Source: a bacterium (GTDB taxonomy: Bacteria; Atribacterota; JS1; SB-45; 34-128). Taken from it: DNA of 9,539 bases. A program made the translations under genes and the position numbers. The notes beneath the pieces were generated by a model, which was not told the DNA's origin, searched no databases, and saw only the letters and a list, made by a program, of their open reading frames with translations. The DNA lies in assembly GCA_018903015.1 (NCBI GenBank), contig JAHIPR010000097.1:1-9539 (forward strand), in the 5' to 3' direction. This document shows, piece by piece, positions 1 to 5,667 of the stretch. Numbering within the stretch: position 1 is the first letter of the stretch; each line of letters begins with the position of its first letter.

Positions 1-906
1 ACCAAAGTCGTCTCCCCATTCAATTTTTACGCCATTACTTTTTAAAATATCTATTGCTTCATCATAGGAAATTCTTGGAAAAGGTGTTTTGATAAGCTCT
101 AATTTTAATATATCTCTTTCTAATAGATTTAATTCTTTTGTTTTTTTTTCCAATACTTTCCCGACAATATAAGTTATTAAATTTTCTTCAATTTCATTAC
201 ATTCCTCAAAATCCACATAGGATGCTTCAGGTTCAACCATCCAAAATTCCATTAGATGTCTTCTGGTTTTAGATTTTTCGGCTCGAAAAGTTGGTCCAAA
301 ACAATATACTTTTCCAAAAGCCGCAGCAGTTGCCTCATTGTAAAGTTGTCCACTTTGTGCAAGATACGCCTTATCGTCAAAATATTCAGTCTCAAATAAA
401 GTAGTCGTCCCTTCGCAAGCTGCCGGAGTAAGTATCGGTGTATCCATCAAAATAAAACCGTTCATGTCTAAAAAATCCCGAATAGATTTAATTATCTCTG
501 CTCTTATTCTCAGAATAGCATTTTGCCGAGGCGACCTTAACCATAGATGGCGATAATCCATTAGATATCCTACTCCATGTTCTTTTAAAGATATTGGATA
601 ATTGTCTTCGGCCATACTAACAACCTCAATATTTTTTACTAAAATTTCATATCCTAAAGGAACTCTCTTTTCTTCTTTAACTATCCCTGATATTTTAATC
701 GATGATTCGTAATTAATATTGTCGGCTTTATCAAAAATTTTTTCATCCATTTCATTTTTAATGAGGGTTGCCTGGACAAAGCTTGTTCCGTCTCTAACAA
801 TTAAGAATTTGATTTTCCCGCTTGAACGTCTATTGTAAAGCCATCCTCTAATTTCTACTTCTTTTCCTTTATAATTTCTAATATCGCTTATTCTAATAAT
901 TTCCAT
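1..906 (-). CDS. asnS: Asparaginyl-tRNA synthetase, N-terminal 302 residues (partial)
   Basis: This enzyme charges tRNA-Asn with asparagine in the cytoplasm using ATP. I translated it by hand from the ATG at 906; it stays open to the window edge, so about the last third is missing (family length is usually about 430). Residues 14-100 form the OB-fold anticodon-binding domain ([15 protein letters not shown]). The class II catalytic core follows, with [16 protein letters not shown] at 156-171, SGQLY at 185-189 and motif 2 at about 203-227 ([15 protein letters not shown], then EFWMVEPE). SGQL and EFWMVEPE mark AsnRS rather than AspRS, and the protein resembles the Thermus/clostridial AsnRS branch. 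A strong AGGAGG lies 7-8 nt before the ATG. It follows hisS with a REP-like palindrome between them. Archaeal-type AspRS is the main alternative but fits these motifs less well. Confidence 0.93.
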   Translation of the reverse strand, partial: MEIIRISDIRNYKGKEVEIRGWLYNRRSSGKIKFLIVRDGTSFVQATLIKNEMDEKIFDKADNINYESSIKISGIVKEEKRVPLGYEILVKNIEVVSMAEDNYPISLKEHGVGYLMDYRHLWLRSPRQNAILRIRAEIIKSIRDFLDMNGFILMDTPILTPAACEGTTTLFETEYFDDKAYLAQSGQLYNEATAAAFGKVYCFGPTFRAEKSKTRRHLMEFWMVEPEASYVDFEECNEIEENLITYIVGKVLEKKTKELNLLERDILKLELIKTPFPRISYDEAIDILKSNGVKIEWGDDFG

Positions 907-932
907 GTACTTTCCTCCTAAGAATGTGGTTT

Positions 933-1018
933 ATGGGGTCAGGTCTCAACATTTGACATAACTTACTCCCAAATAATGTAGTCAAAAAGTTATGTCAAAT
1001 GTTGAGACCTGACCCCAT
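933..1018. repeat. REP/MITE-like long inverted repeat, copy 1 (hisS-asnS spacer)
   Basis: Two perfect 32-bp inverted arms (933-964 and 987-1018) flank a 22-nt loop. The arms start ATGGGGTCAGGTCTCAAC and end with a TTGACATAACTT segment. The element begins 4 bp after the hisS stop codon and leaves the asnS Shine-Dalgarno intact. Its core sequence recurs at 2301-2370. GGGGTCAGGTCT-type palindromes are, to my knowledge, widespread in environmental bacteria as REP-like elements linked to Y1 (IS200-like, TnpA-REP) transposases; no transposase is present here. There is no T-run on either side, so it is not an obvious intrinsic terminator, but the RNA hairpin would be very stable. Confidence 0.85.
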
Positions 1019-1022
1019 TCAT

Positions 1023-2273
1023 TCACGATATTTCTTTAATTAGATTATCTATCTTAACTTCTTTTTGTTCTTTGGTTTGCATATTTCGAAGAATTACCAT
1101 ATTTTTAGATAATTCTTCTACACCAACTATTACTGTATATCTTGCTCCTATTTTATTGGCTATCCTCATCTGTGATTTTAAGCTTCCTTCGGAATAATCC
1201 ATATCAGCAGATAAGCCGGCATTTCTTATTTTTTGCAATAATCCAAAAGCTGTATCTTTATTCTTTTCATTCACCTTAGCCACAAATATATCTAATCCCT
1301 TTTCCACAGGCCATTTAACCTTTTGTTGATCTATAACAATAATCATTCTCTCTATCCCCGCAGCAAATCCTACTGCTGGGGTTGGTTTTCCTCCTAATTC
1401 TTCAACTAAATCATCATATCTACCGCCTCCGCCTATAGCATTTTGAGCCCCTAATCCTCCTGAAATAATTTCAAAAGCGGTTTTGGTATAATAATCTAAT
1501 CCCCTTACTAATTGAGGGTCTTCATGAAATCTAATTTTTTGATCATTAAGATATGATTTAACTTCTAAAAAATGTGATTCACATTCCTGACAAAGATTTT
1601 CAGTAATTACCGGAGCTGATTCTATAATTTTTTTACAGCTATCTTTTTTGCAATCCAGAACTCTTAAAGGATTTTTACTATACCTCTCTTCACATTCTGA
1701 ACATAGAAAATCTTTTTTATCCTTTAGATATTTTTTTAATTTTTGGACATAATCAACTCTGCATTTTTTGCAGCCCACGCTGTTTATTAAAATCTCGAGA
1801 TTTTTTAAACCCAGTTTTTTATAAACATCTAAAACAGTAAGGATAACTTCAGCATCTGCAGCGGAAGATTTAGTTCCAATGACCTCGATTCCGAATTGAT
1901 TAAACTGCCGAAATCTGCCTGCTTGCGGTTTTTCACATCTGAACATTGGACCAAGATAAAATAATTTAATTACTTTAGAAATTCTATCCATTCTCTTTTC
2001 TAAATAAGCTCTAACCACCGGTGCTGTTCCTTCAGGCCGTAAAGTAAGGCTCCTCCCTTTTCTATCGGGAAAAGTAAACATTTCCTTAGTGACTATATCG
2101 GTAGATTCTCCTATTCCCCGGACAAAAAGGTCAGTGTATTCAAAGAACGGTGTTCTTATTTCTTTGTATCCATATTTATTTAGTATCTCTTTTATCATAT
2201 CTTCGATATAATACCATTTTGAAATATCCTCAGGTAAAATATCCTGTGTTCCTTTGGGGACCTTAATAAACAA
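1023..2273 (-). CDS. hisS: Histidyl-tRNA synthetase
   Basis: HisRS is a dimeric class II synthetase that charges tRNA-His in the cytoplasm. The 416-residue length is normal for the family. The N-terminus KVPKGTQDILP is the family signature. Motif 2 lies at about 107-131 (LGPMFRCEKPQAGRFRQFNQ), the histidine-binding motif RGLDYY at 257-262, GGGGRYD at 281-287 and motif 3 (GFAAGIERM) at 302-310. The C-terminal anticodon-binding domain covers about 327-416. Four cysteine pairs between 168 and 231 (C168/C171, C191/C194, C208/C213, C228/C231) form the Cys-rich insertion common in bacterial HisRS and may bind a metal. The start is TTG, preceded by AAAGGAGAGG; no better start is near and the protein begins where the family does. 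It is flanked on both sides by REP-like palindromes, with asnS next downstream. Confidence 0.97.
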   Translation of the reverse strand: MFIKVPKGTQDILPEDISKWYYIEDMIKEILNKYGYKEIRTPFFEYTDLFVRGIGESTDIVTKEMFTFPDRKGRSLTLRPEGTAPVVRAYLEKRMDRISKVIKLFYLGPMFRCEKPQAGRFRQFNQFGIEVIGTKSSAADAEVILTVLDVYKKLGLKNLEILINSVGCKKCRVDYVQKLKKYLKDKKDFLCSECEERYSKNPLRVLDCKKDSCKKIIESAPVITENLCQECESHFLEVKSYLNDQKIRFHEDPQLVRGLDYYTKTAFEIISGGLGAQNAIGGGGRYDDLVEELGGKPTPAVGFAAGIERMIIVIDQQKVKWPVEKGLDIFVAKVNEKNKDTAFGLLQKIRNAGLSADMDYSEGSLKSQMRIANKIGARYTVIVGVEELSKNMVILRNMQTKEQKEVKIDNLIKEIS

Positions 2274-2300
2274 TATTTTCCTCTCCTTTTTTCTACCTAG

Positions 2301-2370
2301 GGGGTCAGGTCTTCACATTTGACATAATCTAATTTTACTGTTGTTATGTCAAATGTTGAGACCTGACCCC
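2301..2370. repeat. REP/MITE-like long inverted repeat, copy 2 (pilT2-hisS spacer)
   Basis: Inverted arms of 27 bp (2301-2327 and 2344-2370) differ at two adjacent positions and enclose 16 nt. The arm sequence is the same as in the copy at 933-1018. The element fills most of the gap between the pilT copy 2 stop codon and the hisS Shine-Dalgarno without touching either. Read on the plus strand the hairpin is followed by a TTTTTCTTTT run, so it could terminate transcription coming from the left; read in the direction of the genes there is no T-run. Confidence 0.85.
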
Positions 2371-2378
2371 TTTTTCTT

Positions 2379-3437
2379 TTAATAATTATGGTGATGTTCC
2401 ATAAATGCTTTTTTATCAATAGCCTTTTTCATGGCATCTTCACGGCTAATTTTATCTTCCATAACTAAGTCTTTCAATGACTGATCCAAACTTTGCATGC
2501 CATCTTTTTTGCTAATCTGTATAGTAGAAGGAATTTGATAAGTTTTTCCTTCTCTTATCAGATTTCTAATTGCCGGGTTAGCTATCATTATTTCTAAGGC
2601 AGCAACCCTGCCCGCATCATCTAAAGTAGGCAATAAAGTTTGGGCAATAATTCCCTGCAAAGAACCAGCAAGCTGCATTCTTACTTGGTTTTGTTGATGA
2701 GGAGGAAACACATCTATTATTCTTTCTACGGTTTCAGCCGCACTAATTGTATGGAGAGTAGAGAATACTAAGTGCCCAGTCTCAGCTGCGGTCAAAGCCA
2801 TAGAAATAGTCTCGAGGTCTCTCATTTCACCAACTAAAATCACATCAGGATCTTCTCTTAAGGCGTTACGTAAAGCAGAAGCAAATGATTTAGTATGAGA
2901 GCCTATCTCTCTTTGAGAAACAAGACAATTTCTATGTGAATGAATAAACTCGATGGGGTCCTCAATAGTGATTATATTAATATATTTCTTTGTATTTATA
3001 ATATCAATCAAGGCGGCAATAGTAGTTGATTTCCCACTTCCTGTGGGTCCGGTAACCAATACTAACCCTTTATCTTTTTCGGTAAAATCTGAAAGAATCG
3101 GAGGTAAACCTAATTCAGAAAGGGTTTTAATTTTCTCCGGTATTAATCTAAAAGCAGCTCCTTCTCCACGGCGATGTTTAAAGACATTTATCCTGAAACG
3201 AGCAACATTATTTAATTCATAAGACAAATCTAATTCACCATTTTTTTCAAAATCACTCTTCTGTTTTTCATTTAGAATACTATATATCATTTCATGAGTA
3301 ATCTCCGGGGTTAATTCCGGTAAATCTAATTTGGCTAATTTTCCATTTATACGAAGAACCGGGGGTATCCCTATATTAAGGTGTAGATCGGAAGCATTTT
3401 TTTCTTTGGTTATATTTAATAATTCTTTTATTTCCAT
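2379..3437 (-). CDS. pilT: PilT-family type IV pilus retraction ATPase, paralogue 2
   Basis: PilT is a hexameric cytoplasmic ATPase that docks on the inner-membrane pilus platform and depolymerises the pilus, driving twitching. The 352-residue length is typical. It shows Walker A GPTGSGKS at 130-137, the Asp box around 157-165 (TIEDPIEFI), Walker B LREDPDVILVGE ending in the catalytic Glu at 204, the His box GHLVFSTLH at 221-229, and the PilT-specific AIRNLIRE at 289-296, which separates PilT from PilB/GspE. It aligns without gaps with the protein at 4321-5379, at roughly 70 percent identity by eye. Differences include Walker A Ser instead of Thr and HTISAA where paralogue 1 has the usual HTNSAA. 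A GAGGAGG Shine-Dalgarno stands just before the ATG. It lies 76 bp after the MshEN gene, probably co-transcribed with it. Confidence 0.94.
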   Translation of the reverse strand: MEIKELLNITKEKNASDLHLNIGIPPVLRINGKLAKLDLPELTPEITHEMIYSILNEKQKSDFEKNGELDLSYELNNVARFRINVFKHRRGEGAAFRLIPEKIKTLSELGLPPILSDFTEKDKGLVLVTGPTGSGKSTTIAALIDIINTKKYINIITIEDPIEFIHSHRNCLVSQREIGSHTKSFASALRNALREDPDVILVGEMRDLETISMALTAAETGHLVFSTLHTISAAETVERIIDVFPPHQQNQVRMQLAGSLQGIIAQTLLPTLDDAGRVAALEIMIANPAIRNLIREGKTYQIPSTIQISKKDGMQSLDQSLKDLVMEDKISREDAMKKAIDKKAFMEHHHNY

Positions 3438-3451
3438 ATTAAACCTCCTCT

Positions 3452-3490
3452 TTATTTTCTGGTTAGTTACTTATTTATTTTCTGGTTAGT
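3452..3490. repeat. Short partial tandem duplication (23-bp period)
   Basis: The 16-mer TTATTTTCTGGTTAGT occurs at 3452-3467 and again at 3475-3490, between the MshEN gene and pilT copy 2. It looks like a local slippage duplication. No function is evident; it lies just upstream of the pilT Shine-Dalgarno. Confidence 0.7.
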
Positions 3491-3513
3491 GTAAATTACG
3501 TTTAGTTGGATTA

Positions 3514-3975
3514 CTAACTATTTTTATTACTAAATATTCGATTAATTGTCTCATCAATATTTTCAAAGGAAGCTAAGACTAATTTTAATTTTCTTTTAGT
3601 AACCTCTTTAATCATTTCGATAGCTTCTTCATCTGTGGGGTCAGCCATGGCAACAAATAATTCATCATTTGACTCCATTATGGGTATTGCTTTAAATTTT
3701 CTAAGAGCATTTTCAGAAATATTTTTGGATAATTGAATATCAATGTTGTCAACATTTATCTGAACATAAGGAAGGTTTAACTGTTTTCCTAAAACCCAAT
3801 TTATTTCATCTTGGGTAACTCTTCCCAGGCTAATTAAAATTTCACCGATTCTTTTTTCCCTATTTTTCTGAATTTTCAATACTTCCTCTAATTGCTTCGG
3901 TGTAATAATTTTATAGTATATTAACATCTCTCCTAACTTTTGATGATGCTTTTTCTCTTCTTGTTCTTCTTTCAT
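3514..3975 (-). CDS. Stand-alone MshEN (PilB/GspE N-terminal) domain protein, putative c-di-GMP sensor
   Basis: This 153-residue soluble protein matches the N-terminal domain of PilB/GspE/MshE assembly ATPases but lacks the ATPase half. Two 24-residue MshEN motifs are visible at 13-36 (KLGEML...LEEVLKIQ) and 42-65 (RIGEIL...INWVLGKQ), separated by five residues as in characterised c-di-GMP-binding MshEN domains. The second fits the RLGxxL...G...L...L..Q pattern well; the first has Lys in place of Arg and Tyr in place of Gly. The LPYVQI, AIPI and VAMADPTD segments (68-114) are typical of the rest of this domain. The start is firm: AAAGGAGG lies 9 nt before the ATG, and the protein ends at a normal stop with no ATPase remnant before pilT. 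It is the first gene after the T-box terminator. A role as c-di-GMP input for the pilus motors is inference. Confidence 0.85.
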   Translation of the reverse strand: MKEEQEEKKHHQKLGEMLIYYKIITPKQLEEVLKIQKNREKRIGEILISLGRVTQDEINWVLGKQLNLPYVQINVDNIDIQLSKNISENALRKFKAIPIMESNDELFVAMADPTDEEAIEMIKEVTKRKLKLVLASFENIDETINRIFSNKNS

Positions 3976-4076
3976 CTAAATATTCCTCCTTTCAGCCCAT
4001 TACCACACTTATTTTATTCACAAATCTATAAAACAAATTTTGAATGGATTGATTTCGCTCCAATTGATAATATTAT

Positions 4077-4118
4077 TAAAAAATCCCTGATAATACTTCT
4101 ATTAAGTATCATCAGGGA
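4077..4118 (-). terminator. T-box intrinsic terminator
   Basis: In the minus-strand reading, TCCCTGATGATACTT pairs with AAGTATTATCAGGGA around a 5-nt loop, with one G-U pair, and is followed by TTTTTT. It is mutually exclusive with the T-box antiterminator because both use the TCCCTG strand. It stands about 100 nt before the MshEN start codon, so uncharged tRNA is expected to allow read-through into the MshEN, pilT and probably hisS-asnS genes. Confidence 0.92.
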
Positions 4119-4302
4119 CGAGAATTGCTCGCGGTGCCACCCTGTTTGAATGGTAATTAATCCATTCCACTTCACAGCCAATTAACGTGGGCTATCCGAT
4201 TAAGTTTACTATAATTTTTAACTTAATTTATTCTTTAGGGGTCTTTCAATCACCTTCTCTATAAGCTTTTTAAAAAGGTAATCTACTCTCCTATTTTCTA
4301 TT
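4077..4302 (-). promoter_or_regulatory. T-box riboswitch (tRNA-sensing leader), ultrashort Stem I
   Basis: The antiterminator box AACAGGGTGGCACCGCGAG (4128-4146) is a full match to the T-box consensus. It pairs with TCCCTG of the terminator arm in the canonical way. The base after UGG is C, which pairs with tRNAs carrying G73 (for example Asp or Asn, not His). Stem I seems very short: AGUA (4284-4287), then a 9-bp helix (4275-4283 with 4248-4256), then GAAA and a candidate specifier GAC (4241-4243), laid out like GAAA-GGC in glyQS leaders. Further hairpins are an 8-bp stem (AUUAAGUU/AACUUAAU), AUAGCC/GGCUGU and GAAUGG/CCAUUC. The leader begins just after the pilT copy 1 stop and precedes the MshEN gene, not a synthetase. 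T-box identity is certain; the specifier is only moderately supported. Confidence 0.93.
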
Positions 4303-4312
4303 TTTGAAAAAT

Positions 4313-4318
4313 ATTATA
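4313..4318 (-). promoter_or_regulatory. Possible -10 box (TATAAT) for the T-box transcript
   Basis: A perfect TATAAT on the minus strand sits just after the pilT copy 1 stop, about 25 nt before the conserved AGUA of T-box Stem I. No good -35 is found 16-18 bp upstream, where the sequence is pilT coding DNA. The T-box may therefore be transcribed from pilT copy 1 instead, or from both. Confidence 0.35.
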
Positions 4319-4320
4319 TT

Positions 4321-5379
4321 TTAATAACTTCCTCGGACTTCCATAAATACTTTTTTGTCTATAGCCCTTTTAATGGCTTCTTCTCGACTGATTTTCCCTT
4401 CTACCAGTAATTCCTTCAAAGATTGATCTAAACTTATCATACCATCCTTCCTGCCCATTTGAATGGTTGCAGGCATTTGATGAATCTTTTCTTCTCTTAT
4501 GATATTTCTAATTGCCGGTGTAGCAATCATCAATTCAATAGCTGGAACTCTTCCCTCTTCATCAATGGTAGGTATTAAGGTTTGCGCAACAATACCCAAA
4601 AGAGATTCGGCAACTTGCATTCTAATTTGATACTGTTGATGTGGAGGAAATACATTTATTACTCTTTCTACAGTTTCTGCTGCGCTGTTAGTATGAAGAG
4701 TGGAAAATACCAAATGCCCGGTTTCAGCTGCAGTTACCGCCATAGAAATGGTTTCCAGGTCTCTCATTTCTCCCACTAATATTACATCAGGGTCTTCTCT
4801 TAAAGCACTTCGTAAAGCGTAGGCAAAAGAATCTGTATGAATTCCTACTTCTCTCTGGTCTATAACGCAGTTTTTATGATTATGGATGAATTCAATAGGG
4901 TCTTCAATAGTTATAATATGTTCATATCTTTCTTTGTTTATAATATCTATTAAAGCTGCTAATGTGGTTGTTTTTCCACTTCCGGTAGGACCGGTAACCA
5001 ATACGAAACCCTTTGTTTTTTTAGTGAAAATAGATAATTCTTTCGGTAAGCCTAATTGTGCAAGAGATTTTATTTTTTCAGGAATTAGTCTAAAGGCAGC
5101 TGCCTCACCTCTTCGAGTTTTAAAAATATTAGTTCTAAATCTTGTCATATCTTCCAATTCAAAAGAAAAATCTAATTCATGAAGTTCTTCATATTTATCT
5201 TTTTGTTTATCGGAAAGCATACTATAAATCATCTCATGAACATTTTGTCGGTTTAGTTCCGGTAAATCTAATTTTCTTAATTTACCGTTTATACGTAGAA
5301 TCGGGGGAATTCCAACACTGATATGCAAATCCGAAGCTTCTCTTTCTTTGGTGATAGTTAATAGTTCTCTTATATCCAT
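4321..5379 (-). CDS. pilT: PilT-family type IV pilus retraction ATPase, paralogue 1
   Basis: This is a hexameric cytoplasmic motor that retracts type IV pili. It has 352 residues. An N-terminal PAS-like PilT domain (about 1-110, ASDLHISVGIPPILRINGKL) is followed by the RecA-like ATPase domain with Walker A GPTGSGKT at 130-137, Asp box TIEDPIEFI at 157-165, Walker B with catalytic Glu204 in LREDPDVILVGE, and the His box GHLVFSTLHTNSAAETVER from 221. AIRNIIRE at 289-296 is the PilT hallmark needed for retraction in characterised homologues. It keeps all canonical residues, so it is likely the main retraction ATPase and the copy at 2379-3437 a diverged duplicate. The Shine-Dalgarno (GAGAGAGG) is about 13 nt from the ATG, longer than usual. 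No unconditional terminator follows; the T-box begins immediately. No pilB, pilC or pilin gene is in the window. Confidence 0.95.
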   Translation of the reverse strand: MDIRELLTITKEREASDLHISVGIPPILRINGKLRKLDLPELNRQNVHEMIYSMLSDKQKDKYEELHELDFSFELEDMTRFRTNIFKTRRGEAAAFRLIPEKIKSLAQLGLPKELSIFTKKTKGFVLVTGPTGSGKTTTLAALIDIINKERYEHIITIEDPIEFIHNHKNCVIDQREVGIHTDSFAYALRSALREDPDVILVGEMRDLETISMAVTAAETGHLVFSTLHTNSAAETVERVINVFPPHQQYQIRMQVAESLLGIVAQTLIPTIDEEGRVPAIELMIATPAIRNIIREEKIHQMPATIQMGRKDGMISLDQSLKELLVEGKISREEAIKRAIDKKVFMEVRGSY

Positions 5380-5444
5380 ATAACTAAATTCTTCCTCTCT
5401 CTAATTATTTAAAATAAGAAAAAATTTACTTAAATATATTTTTT

Positions 5445-5473
5445 ATTCTATCAGAGATAGCTCTAATATGCAA
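5445..5473 (-). promoter_or_regulatory. Candidate promoter for pilT copy 1
   Basis: On the minus strand TTGCAT (5468-5473) and TAGAAT (5445-5450) are separated by exactly 17 bp. The -10 matches five of six consensus bases, the -35 only three. It would start RNA about 60 nt before the pilT ATG. The spacing and place are good, but AT-rich DNA yields such matches by chance. Confidence 0.45.
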
Positions 5474-5485
5474 AACACCATATTT

Positions 5486-5506
5486 GTATCGAGTATTGAG
5501 TATTGA
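5486..5506. repeat. Heptamer array, 3 units of GTATYGA
   Basis: Three contiguous 7-bp units (GTATCGA, GTATTGA, GTATTGA) lie in the metK-pilT spacer. Related heptamers occur at 5581-5615, 5644-5667 and 8402-8422, always between genes. Confidence 0.8.
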
Positions 5507-5531
5507 ATTTAGTAATAGTCGTTAATAGTAT

Positions 5532-5556
5532 GGCGGACACAAGGTCCGCCCCTACA
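5532..5556 (-). repeat. GTAGGGG palindrome, GCGGAC core
   Basis: On the minus strand the sequence reads TGTAGGGGCGGACCTTGTGTCCGCC. GGCGGAC pairs with GTCCGCC around 5 nt. The fixed TGTAGGGGC edge is shared with 7187-7211, while the palindrome core is different. This is a common type of dispersed intergenic repeat in several bacterial phyla. There is no T-run after it. Confidence 0.8.
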
Positions 5557-5580
5557 TTTGGCTCCATCTTTCCTAACTAT

Positions 5581-5615
5581 ACGCTATACGCTATACGCTA
5601 AACGCTCCACGCTAT
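5581..5615. repeat. Heptamer array, 5 units of ACGCTAT
   Basis: Five contiguous 7-bp units run ACGCTAT, ACGCTAT, ACGCTAA, ACGCTCC, ACGCTAT. It lies in the metK-pilT spacer. The period of 7 and lack of any reading frame argue against coding. The units share the TACGC step with the array at 5644-5667. Confidence 0.85.
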
Positions 5616-5643
5616 TACAGTATATACTATAACTATTTCTTTG

Positions 5644-5667
5644 CGCAATACGCGATACGCAATACGA
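5644..5667. repeat. Heptamer array abutting the metK stop codon
   Basis: Units CGCAATA, CGCGATA, CGCAATA and a partial CGA end exactly at the base before the metK stop codon (5668-5670). On the minus strand this reads CGTATTG, CGTATCG, CGTATTG, the same family as the array at 8402-8422. Confidence 0.82.

Noticed and set aside
1..906. Aspartyl-tRNA synthetase, which would have suited a hisS-aspS operon and a GAC T-box
   Set aside because: [19 protein letters not shown] and EFWMVEPE are AsnRS signatures, and bacterial AspRS has a different length and insertion domain.
933..1018. REP copy 1 as a factor-independent terminator after hisS
   Set aside because: The hairpin is strong but there is no T-run on either strand next to it, and asnS follows closely in the same direction.
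1524..1772. Cysteine-rich part of HisRS as an inserted zinc-finger domain
   Set aside because: Paired cysteines at these places are common in bacterial HisRS, and the total length is normal.
2953..3222. Plus-strand open frames at 2953-3222, 3940-4149, 4582-4779, 4886-5182 and 6052-6393
   Set aside because: They are shadows opposite pilT, MshEN, T-box and metK sequences. The two facing the pilT genes resemble each other only because the paralogues do. No suitable ribosome sites or family motifs were seen.
5608..5640. AT-rich palindrome AGTATATACT as a metK terminator
   Set aside because: The stem is short and weak, with no T-run on the minus strand after it.
5486..5667. CRISPR array
   Set aside because: The units are 7 bp, contiguous and without spacers, and no cas gene is present.
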